Shown here: in pieces, positions 1 through 5,894 of the stretch
Layout of the letters: every line of letters starts with the position of its first letter
Numbering within the stretch: position 1 is the first letter of the stretch
NCBI GenBank assembly: GCA_021820805.1
Contig: JAKADF010000241.1
Coordinates: 1 to 5,921 of the forward strand
Origin: Bacillota bacterium
GTDB lineage: Bacteria; Bacillota; Bacilli; Alicyclobacillales; Alicyclobacillaceae
Direction of reading: 5' to 3'
DNA length: 5,921 nucleotides
Notes under the pieces: generated by a model
The model's database searches: none
Seen by the model: the letters and a program-made list of their open reading frames with translations, nothing else
What the model was told of the DNA's origin: nothing
Program-made: the position numbers and the translations under genes

Positions 1-1480
1 AATCAGATATCGAACTGAGATTTGGATTTAGGGCTGCAATCGGGCTGTCAAATCCAAGCGACTTAATTGGCTCTGAACCAGTCTGCATTTCAGCTTCCAT
101 TAATTTAAAGTCATCTTCACGAAATCCAAAAGCCGCAGCACGAATACCCATTGGCTTATTATCGCGAGCCGGGTGGCTTGCACTTTCAACTGGTTCAAAC
201 GGTGTTGCAAAATGCAAATTTTTATGTTCGCCAGTAAGCGGATATCTGTTCGAGATTCGTTCGTAAACTACTTCTTGCAATCTTGGATAAGTATATATCG
301 ATACGCCTGCATCCGTTTTTCCTGTTTCTGCGTGGAGCGCTACGCCTACTTTTTCGCCAGGCGACAGCGGTTTGGGATCCGCAACCCAGTGTTCTGGCGC
401 GATTATCCCTTGTTCAGAGCTGAAGCAGTAAGCATCTTCCGTTTCAAGCAGCCACATAGGACGGAGTCCTAGTGCATCGACTGAAAAAATTGCTTCATCG
501 CCAAATCGAGCCATAATACCGGCTGGTCCTTGAGCAAACGGTCCCCATAAAGACCTCAGAAACATATACATATCAGACAAATTGTCCTTCATCTGCTTAA
601 TCTCATGAACAATTGGCGGGAACAATAATTCGCTTGCTTCAAACAGAGACCAGCCGCGTTCTGCGACTAGAGCAAATAACACCTGATTGACCATTTGGGA
701 ATCGCTGAAATTCGGATCTACGTTAATTCCAAGCATTCCAGCCTCTGAGAAAAAGCGAGAAATTGTATTGATTTCACCATTGTGACCGAGCAAACCAAAC
801 GGTTGAACACGGCTGAATGATGTCGCAGTATTCGTAGAATAACGTGTGTGAGAAAGCGAAAATACTGACAGACAACGCTCATCTTGCAAATCCCTGTAAT
901 ATTCAAAAAGCGTTTCGTCGTTTCCAACAACCTTATAAACAACAGTATCTCGGCTTAATGATGCAACATGTATCCCCGCAAAAGAATCAATTCGAACGGA
1001 GGCTTTGTAGATAGATGCATCTTCAGACGACTGCGCTTTTCCAGCAAACTGGACGAAAACAGGGTTTTCTTTCGAAGCAGAATGTCCAAGTACAGAGTTA
1101 TTCACTTGACCCACACGGGTAAGAAGAACTTGTAATCCTTCTTCTTCAAAAACCTGTGATAAAGAAGATAATAAACTCGCGTCATTCGCATTGTTCAGAA
1201 AAAAATGACCAACAAAAAATGTATTTTCATATGCGAAATGTCCACTAAGTCCCTCTTCTTGTAAGAGACTGCTCCATAACTTCCGCGGGATATCAATCAG
1301 TAAACCGCAGCCGTCACCTTCACCATCTACATAGCCAGCCCTGTGACGCATGGCCTTAAGTGCTTCGAGACCTGCCTTAATTGGTTTTTTTGATGCCACC
1401 CCCGCTTTGTTAAAATAGGAAAAAATGCCGCAGGCATCATGTTCACGGTTGACCTGCATCGTGAGCGCATTTAAGTCCAT
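1..1480 (-). CDS. gltB: Glutamate synthase large subunit-like protein, N-terminal part (cut by window edge)
   Basis: This is an uninterrupted minus-strand reading frame of 493 codons that runs off the left edge; it is not visibly broken. The protein starts MDLNALTMQ, and Cys17 in HDACGIF fits the N-terminal nucleophile of a class-II glutamine amidotransferase exposed after removal of a 16-residue propeptide. Further domain motifs are HRAGYVDGEGDGCG (about 46-59), SHTRYSTNT (210-218), GHNGEIN (232-238) and LGLRP (337-341). After about residue 445 the AFGFREDDFKLM and EPIKSLGFDSPIA stretches match the start of the glutamate synthase central domain. The FMN/Fe-S synthase part should lie beyond the window. 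The known role is transfer of the glutamine amide to 2-oxoglutarate, giving two glutamates. The ATG at 1480 is preceded by AAGGAAG with a 9-base gap. The sequence is divergent from Bacillus GltA: canonical proteins have HRGG and TGDGAG where this has HRAG and EGDGCG. A GltB paralogue with another acceptor cannot be excluded. Confidence 0.86.
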   Translation of the reverse strand, partial: MDLNALTMQVNREHDACGIFSYFNKAGVASKKPIKAGLEALKAMRHRAGYVDGEGDGCGLLIDIPRKLWSSLLQEEGLSGHFAYENTFFVGHFFLNNANDASLLSSLSQVFEEEGLQVLLTRVGQVNNSVLGHSASKENPVFVQFAGKAQSSEDASIYKASVRIDSFAGIHVASLSRDTVVYKVVGNDETLFEYYRDLQDERCLSVFSLSHTRYSTNTATSFSRVQPFGLLGHNGEINTISRFFSEAGMLGINVDPNFSDSQMVNQVLFALVAERGWSLFEASELLFPPIVHEIKQMKDNLSDMYMFLRSLWGPFAQGPAGIMARFGDEAIFSVDALGLRPMWLLETEDAYCFSSEQGIIAPEHWVADPKPLSPGEKVGVALHAETGKTDAGVSIYTYPRLQEVVYERISNRYPLTGEHKNLHFATPFEPVESASHPARDNKPMGIRAAAFGFREDDFKLMEAEMQTGSEPIKSLGFDSPIAALNPNLSSISD

Positions 1481-1689
1481 GTCTGTCACTTCCTTTCATT
1501 TTTATGAGAAAATATACACAAAAACAAATAAAACCCCTATTATGATATGCTTACTTTCTTTTATGCAGCAAAAACTCTGTGTACAGTCATTGATGTATAG
1601 GAGATTCGCAGGGATCTATGCAAACTGAATATTCAGGCCGCAAGAAGCAGACTATTCCCAATGACTTATTTTAAAAGGGAAGGATAGAT
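1481..1689. other. Upstream region of the gltB-like gene; no convincing gene
   Basis: Next to the gene is its ribosome binding site (minus strand AAGGAAG at 1495-1489). A weak minus-strand promoter-like pair lies closer to the gene: TTGCTG at 1571-1566 and TATCAT at 1547-1542 with an 18-bp spacer; it is a poorer match than the pair at 1751-1723. On the plus strand an 18-codon ORF (ATG at 1618, stop at 1672-1674, product beginning MQTEYSGRKK) has an AGGGA just upstream, but nothing shows that it is expressed. On the minus strand a 9-codon ORF (MTVHRVFAA) is also present and is probably chance. I found no T-box core (AGGGTGG) or other leader that I can name. Confidence 0.4.
1625..1636. promoter_or_regulatory. 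Perfect 12-bp palindrome, possible operator
   Basis: CTGAATATTCAG reads the same on both strands. It lies about 145 bp before the gltB-like start codon and about 90 bp downstream of the candidate minus-strand promoter at 1723-1751. A dimeric regulator could bind here, but the bound protein is unknown and a single short palindrome can arise by chance. Confidence 0.25.
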
Positions 1690-1896
1690 TTGAATCCAAC
1701 CGCAACAGGATTGTTATGGTGTATTATACAGTACACTTTAAGACGTGAAAAGGGGATAGAACCGCACAAAACATTTTATTTCGGGGTATTTTCACAAGGT
1801 TTTCAAGGATATGAAAAGAAACCGTTTTCAAATATCTCAGCAAAATGTTTTGTATATTTATTCGTTTTAACGAGTAAATATCGTAATCATCCATAA
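1690..1896 (+). CDS. Possible small hypothetical protein (68 aa, TTG start), doubtful
   Basis: The frame opens with TTG at 1690, preceded by GGGAAGGA with a 5-base gap, a good ribosome binding site. It ends with TAA at 1894-1896, directly at the foot of the hairpin at 1895-1931, which could serve as its terminator. The product begins MNPTATGLLWCIIQYTL, has one short hydrophobic patch (about residues 7-15) and is otherwise basic and aromatic-rich. I recognise no family or catalytic motif. Against it: the start codon is weak, the composition after residue 25 is not convincingly protein-like, no plus-strand promoter is evident, and a good minus-strand promoter candidate (1723-1751) lies inside it. 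It could equally be a chance ORF in the leader of the gltB-like gene. I infer nothing about function. Confidence 0.3.
   Translation: MNPTATGLLWCIIQYTLRREKGIEPHKTFYFGVFSQGFQGYEKKPFSNISAKCFVYLFVLTSKYRNHP
1723..1751 (-). promoter_or_regulatory. Candidate SigA-type promoter for the gltB-like gene
   Basis: Reading on the minus strand, TTTTCA (1751-1746) and a perfect TATAAT (1728-1723) are separated by exactly 17 bp. Transcription would start near 1716 and give a leader of roughly 235 bases before the ATG at 1480. The -10 sits in a dyad, GTGTA (1719-1723) and TACAC (1732-1736), which might let a repressor cover it. This is a consensus match only. Confidence 0.4.
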
Positions 1897-1931
1897 TGTG
1901 TATAGGCCGCTTTTATCGGCCTATACACATT
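1895..1931 (-). terminator. Strong hairpin at the end of argD, probable (possibly bidirectional) terminator
   Basis: The arms AATGTGTATAGGCCG (1895-1909) and CGGCCTATACACATT (1917-1931) pair perfectly over 15 bp around a 7-base loop. The right arm begins at the last base of the argD TAA stop (1933-1931), so the hairpin follows argD immediately. Neither side carries a good U-tract: minus-strand transcription continues ATGGATGATTACG and plus-strand transcription continues TAACTGTTGTTC. The structure therefore fits a weak intrinsic terminator or a 3'-end stabilising stem. The TAA of the doubtful plus-strand ORF (1894-1896) touches the other foot, so it might serve both directions. Confidence 0.65.
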
Positions 1932-3049
1932 TAACTGTTGTTCATTAAATGCTTAAATTCTTCAATATGCTTATCTTCGATAATAAGAGGCGGTACGACG
2001 CGAACGCGTGTATCTCCTGTTGCAGTCAACAGAACACCTTTACCAGCGGCATCTTTTACAAAAGCTCTAGCGTCAGGAACATCCATACCCAGCATGAGTC
2101 CCAGGCCGGAGATGTTATTCCCGTAATCGGATAATGCGTGTGACAGTTTTTTACCCATATCTCGTACATGCGAAAGAAATGCCTCTTCGCGTACAATATC
2201 AACAACTGCTAATGCAGAAGCCATTGCAAGCGGGTTTCCACCGAATGTAGTACCATGGTTTCCTGGTCCAAATGCAGATGCTGCATTTTCTGTAGCAAGA
2301 ATGGCTCCGATTGGGAAGCCACCTCCAAGGCCTTTTGCCATGGTAACGATGTCAGGATGAAGGCCAAACTGTTCAAAAGCAAAAAACGTTCCTGTACGCC
2401 CAGCGCCTGTTTGCACTTCGTCAACAATAAGAAGTGCGTTACTCTCATGGAGCTTTGCCTCTAGTTCTTGCAAAAATTCTTTTTTTAGTACTCGAACCCC
2501 GCCTTCACCCTGAATAACCTCAACAAAACATGCGGCGGTTGTTTCATCAATTTCATCTAGAACAGCATTTAGTGAATCAGGAGTCACGCAACTGGGCACA
2601 AGCGGCTCAAACCCTACTTGATAAGCTGCTTTTGGAGTTAACGAAAGTGCCCCCATTGTGCGTCCGTGGAAAGCATGAGGGAGAGACAATACCTTCGTAC
2701 GGTTCTTATTCTCATTCGATGCATACTTGCGTGCTAATTTCAAAGCTGCCTCATTTGCTTCTGTTCCGGAATTACAAAATAGAACCTTGTTAAGACCAGA
2801 TAATTCACAAAGGCGGCTAGCAACCTCTTCCTGCAGCGGAATCTCATATAAATTCGAGCAATGAACCAGTGTATTCGCTTGGTTTATGATTGCTTCCGCT
2901 ACACGTTTATGGCAATGCCCTAAACTGCAAACTGCAATACCCGCCGTAAAATCCAAGTATTTCTTGCCTTGTTCATCAAACAGATATGCGCCTTCACCGC
3001 GTACCATACGAATAGAACGCGTTCCGTAATTGTTCATTAAATGTCCCAT
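1931..3049 (-). CDS. argD: Acetylornithine aminotransferase
   Basis: This 372-residue cytosolic enzyme uses pyridoxal phosphate to move an amino group from glutamate to N-acetylglutamate 5-semialdehyde, giving N-acetylornithine and 2-oxoglutarate. It belongs to the class-III aminotransferases. Visible landmarks are FCNSGTEANE (91-100), which holds the phosphate; FHGR (127-130); VIQGEGG (178-184); VDEVQTGAGRTG (209-220) with the cofactor-contacting Asp210; AKGLGGGFP, where Lys239 should form the Schiff base; HGTTFGGNP (265-273); and Arg350 before VPPL, expected to bind substrate carboxylate. Length is close to the Bacillus enzyme. The ATG at 3049 is chosen because GAGGCG lies about 7 bases upstream; an in-frame ATG four codons later is possible. 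It is the last gene of the arg cluster, 68 bp after argB, and ends in a hairpin. Related enzymes can also act on succinyl-diaminopimelate or ornithine, but the neighbours favour ArgD. Confidence 0.96.
   Translation of the reverse strand: MGHLMNNYGTRSIRMVRGEGAYLFDEQGKKYLDFTAGIAVCSLGHCHKRVAEAIINQANTLVHCSNLYEIPLQEEVASRLCELSGLNKVLFCNSGTEANEAALKLARKYASNENKNRTKVLSLPHAFHGRTMGALSLTPKAAYQVGFEPLVPSCVTPDSLNAVLDEIDETTAACFVEVIQGEGGVRVLKKEFLQELEAKLHESNALLIVDEVQTGAGRTGTFFAFEQFGLHPDIVTMAKGLGGGFPIGAILATENAASAFGPGNHGTTFGGNPLAMASALAVVDIVREEAFLSHVRDMGKKLSHALSDYGNNISGLGLMLGMDVPDARAFVKDAAGKGVLLTATGDTRVRVVPPLIIEDKHIEEFKHLMNNS
1938..1951. repeat. 14-bp direct repeat, copy at the argD 3' end (second copy at 3030-3043)
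   Basis: TTGTTCATTAAATG occurs here and again at 3030-3043, in the same orientation and the same reading frame. Both copies encode His-Leu-Met-Asn-Asn, once near the N-terminus of ArgD (residues 3-7) and once at its C-terminus (367-371). The repeats flank nearly the whole gene. Chance is possible. Confidence 0.55.
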
Positions 3050-3117
3050 CTATATCGCCTCATTTACTGTTGTGTACTGCTAAAGTGCGGCATTATCCCG
3101 AGGGTGCGGCTCGACTA

Positions 3118-3945
3118 CTATCGTGATGTTGCTATCATCTGGTGTGACATCTCGTGTGAAATACGAGTCCCCGGATGATTTTCGGCAGGACTTGCAGCAA
3201 CTTTCGGGTCATCACATGCTGCCCACAGCATACTTTCTTCATCCTGACCATTAATTACATAAACGGTACTTGCCCCATTTTCTAAAGCGAGTAATACAGA
3301 TTCAACCTTAGGAATCATGCCATTTGTGAATTTATGCTCTGAAAGAAGTCGCTTCAACTCTGATGGAGTTGTATCATCAAGCTTCTCTCCATTTTTAAAA
3401 TCAGCATAAATGCCCGGAACATCTGTACAGAAAATTACCTTTTCTGCATGAAGCGCACCGGCTAAGTGTGCTGCGGCAACATCTGCATTAATGTTGTAGC
3501 GAAGATGAACCGAGTCAAAGCCAAGTGGCGCAATGATTGGTATATGAAAAGATTTTAAGTGTTTTAGAACATAATCAACATGTACATGATCGATGTGCCC
3601 CGTTCGCAGCATTGGTGTCGATGCAACATGAAAGACGCCATCCGCGCCATTCACGCGCACTACACAGAGCCCATATTCAGATAAACGGTCCGAAAGTTCC
3701 TGATTGACTCCTGACCACATAGCAGATTCCACAATGGGCATTGCTGCGGGTGTTGTCATGCGGATCCCGTTTTTAAAAGGAAGCGTCATATTTTTCCTGG
3801 CGAGCGCCTCACTAATTTGAGGACCTCCCCCATGTACAACAGCAACCGGTACCGAAACAGATTGAAATACCGATATTGCCGTACGAAGCGCCGGAACCAT
3901 TTGAGTTTGTAACGATCCGCCAATTTTCAACACGACACACATCAT
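3118..3945 (-). CDS. argB: Acetylglutamate kinase
   Basis: The 275-residue product is an amino-acid kinase that phosphorylates the gamma-carboxyl of N-acetylglutamate with ATP, the second step of arginine synthesis. In order: LKIGGS (6-11) with Lys7, the conserved phosphate-contacting lysine; VVHGGGPQI (36-44); NGIRMTT (59-65) with Arg62, expected to bind substrate; VNGADG (98-103); YNINADVAA (150-158); FCTDVPGIY (172-180) with Asp175; and GMIPKVE (209-215) with Lys213. The tail after PGTRI is about a dozen residues longer than in typical ArgB proteins. The start is a double ATG; GGAGG lies 5 bases before the first and 8 before the second (3942), so either could be used. It follows argC by 26 bp and precedes argD by 68 bp. 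In Bacillus an argJ gene separates argC and argB; none is present here. Whether the enzyme is feedback-inhibited by arginine cannot be read from the sequence. Confidence 0.94.
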   Translation of the reverse strand: MMCVVLKIGGSLQTQMVPALRTAISVFQSVSVPVAVVHGGGPQISEALARKNMTLPFKNGIRMTTPAAMPIVESAMWSGVNQELSDRLSEYGLCVVRVNGADGVFHVASTPMLRTGHIDHVHVDYVLKHLKSFHIPIIAPLGFDSVHLRYNINADVAAAHLAGALHAEKVIFCTDVPGIYADFKNGEKLDDTTPSELKRLLSEHKFTNGMIPKVESVLLALENGASTVYVINGQDEESMLWAACDDPKVAASPAENHPGTRISHEMSHQMIATSR

Positions 3946-3971
3946 TCATTCCTCCAGTCACATTCCGTGCC

Positions 3972-5021
3972 CTACGGTACAAACGGTATTGCGTCAATAC
4001 CGAGGGTTTCATCGAAGCCAAGCATAATGTTCATGTTCTGCACGGCCTGCCCAGAAGCACCTTTTTGCAAATTATCAATAACACTAAACACCTGGAACAT
4101 TCCCGTTCTAGATTCTAAACTTATAGAAATGTCACAATCATTGGACCCAGCCACTGATTTCAATGCAGGCACTTGGCCTTTTTGCAGGATATTTACAAAT
4201 GGAGCTTTCTCGTACGCAGAATGATAGAGTCCATAGACATCATCGAGGCTGGTACCTGCACAAAGTTTTACATACATCGATGTAAAGATGCCGCGAACAA
4301 TAGGTAGCAAATGAGCCGTAAAAATAACCTTTCCTGTTGCGGGTTGGCCTAAGTAATGTTCGATTTCAGGGGTATGCTGATGACTGCCTACTTTATATGC
4401 ATAAAAATTGCCGGATAATTCACCGTATAACATACTTTGTTTAACAGCTCTCCCAGCACCTGAGACACCCGACTTTGCATCCACAATGACAGTACTGTCA
4501 GCCTCTATAACACCCGCACGATAAAGGGGCAACAACCCGAGAAGTGCAGCAGTTGGATAACAACCTGGGTTTGAAATAAGACGAGCATCTGAAATCTTAT
4601 CTTTATTCCATTCAGGTAAACCATATACGCTGTTTTGTTGTGCTTCGCTGTCAATTGCAGGCTTTTTATACCATTCTTCATACAGATTGGCAGGGAGACG
4701 TAAATCCCCTGATAAGTCAATGACGTAAAGCCCTGTCTGCCAAAGTTCAGTCGCAATCTTTCCAGATGCTCCCGCTGGAAGGGCAACAAATACAACCTCA
4801 CAAACCTGCTTACACTTTTCAAAATCATATTTTTGAATAGAAAGTTGGGTACGGTTTATCAAATGCGGAAATTCCTCTGAAATCGGACCATCCGTTTCAT
4901 GATTTCCTGCAAGATAAACCAACTCGACAGCTGGATGGCGAAGTAAAATCCGTACTAACTCTAAGCCTGCATACCCGCTGACGCCAACAATCCCAACTTT
5001 GTATTTTCCGCCAACTGTCAT
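3972..5021 (-). CDS. argC: N-acetyl-gamma-glutamyl-phosphate reductase
   Basis: This 349-residue cytosolic enzyme reduces N-acetylglutamyl 5-phosphate to the semialdehyde with NADPH, the third step of arginine synthesis. The N-terminal Rossmann fold is shown by KVGIVGVSGYAGLELVRIL (8-26). FVALPAGAS (78-86) and VIDLSGDLRL (100-109) follow. The catalytic cysteine is Cys154 in SNPGCYPTA, and His216 in GSHQHTPEIE fits the acid/base residue. DAKSGVSGAGR (181-191) is typical of the family. Length matches the usual size of about 345. The ATG at 5021 has TCCTCT on the plus strand at 5031-5036, that is AGAGGA with a 9-base gap. It is the first gene of the arg cluster and is preceded by a TATAAT box and an ARG-box-like dyad, so it probably sets the regulation of the whole argC-argB-argD unit. 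The TAG stop at 3974-3972 is 26 bp before argB. Confidence 0.97.
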   Translation of the reverse strand: MTVGGKYKVGIVGVSGYAGLELVRILLRHPAVELVYLAGNHETDGPISEEFPHLINRTQLSIQKYDFEKCKQVCEVVFVALPAGASGKIATELWQTGLYVIDLSGDLRLPANLYEEWYKKPAIDSEAQQNSVYGLPEWNKDKISDARLISNPGCYPTAALLGLLPLYRAGVIEADSTVIVDAKSGVSGAGRAVKQSMLYGELSGNFYAYKVGSHQHTPEIEHYLGQPATGKVIFTAHLLPIVRGIFTSMYVKLCAGTSLDDVYGLYHSAYEKAPFVNILQKGQVPALKSVAGSNDCDISISLESRTGMFQVFSVIDNLQKGASGQAVQNMNIMLGFDETLGIDAIPFVP

Positions 5022-5038
5022 GAATGAACATCCTCTTT

Positions 5039-5056
5039 TTCGTATTTTAATACATT
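5039..5056 (-). promoter_or_regulatory. ARG-box-like operator before argC
   Basis: On the minus strand AATGTATTAAAATACGAA contains the dyad GTATT-N2-AATAC and matches about 12 of 18 positions of the Bacillus ArgR/AhrC box consensus as I remember it. It begins inside the -10 element and covers the expected transcription start, a sensible place for arginine-dependent repression. AT-rich DNA gives such matches fairly easily, and no second strong box was found nearby. Confidence 0.5.
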
Positions 5057-5082
5057 ATACTGCAAATATATTACTTGAGCCA
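5054..5082 (-). promoter_or_regulatory. Candidate promoter of the argC-argB-argD unit
   Basis: A perfect TATAAT is read on the minus strand at 5059-5054. Transcription would start near 5047, leaving about 26 bases of leader with the argC ribosome binding site. The hexamer 17 bp upstream (TGGCTC, 5082-5077) is a poor -35, so the promoter may be weak or use a different contact. The -10 overlaps the ARG-box-like site. Confidence 0.45.
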
Positions 5083-5129
5083 TATTAAAATTCGGAAATT
5101 AATATCCAGGTATGAAGAGACAAATACCA

Positions 5130-5158
5130 TTGCCAAGAGGCGCATACGGTGTTATACA
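5130..5158 (+). promoter_or_regulatory. Weak promoter candidate for the divergent membrane-protein gene
   Basis: TTGCCA (5130-5135) and TATACA (5153-5158) are 17 bp apart, a fair SigA match. The start point it predicts, near 5165, would fall on the ribosome binding site of the ATG at 5175 and leave almost no leader, which argues against it. A second weak pair, TTGAGC (5075-5080) with ATTAAT (5098-5103), would give a normal leader but has a poor -10. The real promoter is unresolved. Confidence 0.2.
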
Positions 5159-5163
5159 GATGA

Positions 5164-5170
5164 AGGTGAT
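5164..5170 (+). promoter_or_regulatory. Ribosome binding site that selects the ATG at 5175
   Basis: AGGTGAT ends 4 bases before the ATG at 5175. The in-frame ATG at 5112 has only CCAGG one base away and adds 21 residues of unremarkable sequence, and the one at 5160 has no good site in front. The start at 5175 is therefore preferred. Confidence 0.65.
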
Positions 5171-5174
5171 TGTA

Positions 5175-5894
5175 ATGAAAGATAAAAAAACCATTCGAGA
5201 ATGGGAAAAAGAATTTGAACTAAATATAGTTGATATGGATGGGTTTAATAAACGAGATCCCCTTCTTTTTGAAAGGTTGTTTTCTAAAGAGGAGTTCGAG
5301 AGAGCCATTGCCGATTGCACTGTTATTCACAAAAGCATTTACAAAAAACCGCGGGAGGAAATGCGGCCATTTGTACAACAGAAACAATATTCGCATTCAA
5401 AACTAAACAAGATGAGCCGCAAGCAAACAAAAATAAATATCCGCTGGCACCGAGTCTGGCTCTTGTATGTGCTGTTTACAATACCCGTAGCAGTCTCTTT
5501 TTTACTAAAATATATATATAAGATACTTGCGCGTAAAATTTCTATACGATGGTATTACCCAGCTGGACTCGGAATTATGAGCTTATTTATTCTTTTTTTA
5601 GAGCCCGTCACAACACTCATTGCTGGTCCCCTCTATCTGTGGTATCTCATTTTAAGCATAATTGCGAGCCTTTTAGGAGCTTTGTATTTCAAACTCGCAG
5701 AGTCTTTATTTCACAAAGGGATACTGCCTCCTTCACATGAACCGTTCTTAAGCGGTGTGAACCTGTCTGGCAATCCGATGAACTTGTATTTTTCTCTAGG
5801 TAAAGCCGTCACAAGCAGTATCGTCATTGCAGTACTAATTGTTTGTGCGAGTGATCTATACAAACGATTTGCAGGTGCAAAATCCGCTCATTGA
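5175..5894 (+). CDS. Membrane protein of unknown function with a soluble N-terminal segment
   Basis: I do not recognise the family. The product has 239 residues from the ATG at 5175 (260 if started at 5112). Residues 1-50 are soluble and charged: REWEKEFELNIVD, DGFNKRDPLLFERLFSKEEFE and a cysteine at 48, with the compact look of a small conserved module. Residues 51-91 are basic and polar and probably face the cytoplasm. About four hydrophobic spans follow: 94-114, 130-150, 152-172 and 211-227, with a proline- and glycine-containing loop at about 180-205 between the last two. No signal peptide, Walker motif, metal-binding cluster or transporter signature is visible. It is transcribed away from argC and shares the 5022-5174 intergenic region, so arginine control is possible but not shown. 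The TGA stop at 5892-5894 is followed by no evident terminator in the 27 bases left. The frame is clean and the codon use looks like that of its neighbours. Confidence 0.8.
   Translation: MKDKKTIREWEKEFELNIVDMDGFNKRDPLLFERLFSKEEFERAIADCTVIHKSIYKKPREEMRPFVQQKQYSHSKLNKMSRKQTKINIRWHRVWLLYVLFTIPVAVSFLLKYIYKILARKISIRWYYPAGLGIMSLFILFLEPVTTLIAGPLYLWYLILSIIASLLGALYFKLAESLFHKGILPPSHEPFLSGVNLSGNPMNLYFSLGKAVTSSIVIAVLIVCASDLYKRFAGAKSAH

Noticed and set aside
173..942. ORFs of 99 codons (173-472, plus) and 74 codons (718-942, minus) inside the gltB-like gene
   Set aside because: They lie inside a continuous glutamate synthase frame with family motifs on the minus strand, and their own translations are low-complexity and Cys/Phe/Arg-rich without a ribosome binding site.
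1425..1628. 67-codon plus-strand ORF across the gltB-like start
   Set aside because: It overlaps the start codon and N-terminus of the gltB-like gene antisense, and no ribosome binding site or recognisable protein is seen.
1938..2793. Several plus-strand and one minus-strand ORF of 61-87 codons within argD
   Set aside because: They are shadows of a complete argD frame that carries all expected active-site motifs.
3050..3117. 68-bp argB-argD gap with two GTGCGGC copies and a short CGAG/CTCG pairing, considered as a terminator
   Set aside because: The possible stem is only about 4 bp and has no U-tract; the copies are direct, not inverted.
3812..4224. ORFs around the argC-argB junction in other frames, considered as a remnant of argJ
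   Set aside because: Their translations show none of the ArgJ features, such as the Thr nucleophile region, and they overlap intact argC and argB coding sequence.
4505..4828. 107-codon minus-strand ORF within argC
   Set aside because: It is out of frame within an intact argC that has the catalytic Cys and His motifs.
5112..5174. Longer start (ATG 5112) for the membrane-protein gene
   Set aside because: The spacing of its only upstream purine run is about one base, while the ATG at 5175 has AGGTGAT at a usable distance.
5099..5740. ORFs at 5099-5320 (minus), 5315-5521 and 5549-5740 (plus) within the membrane-protein gene
   Set aside because: They overlap the longer frame with hydrophobic spans and a ribosome binding site, and lack their own start signals.
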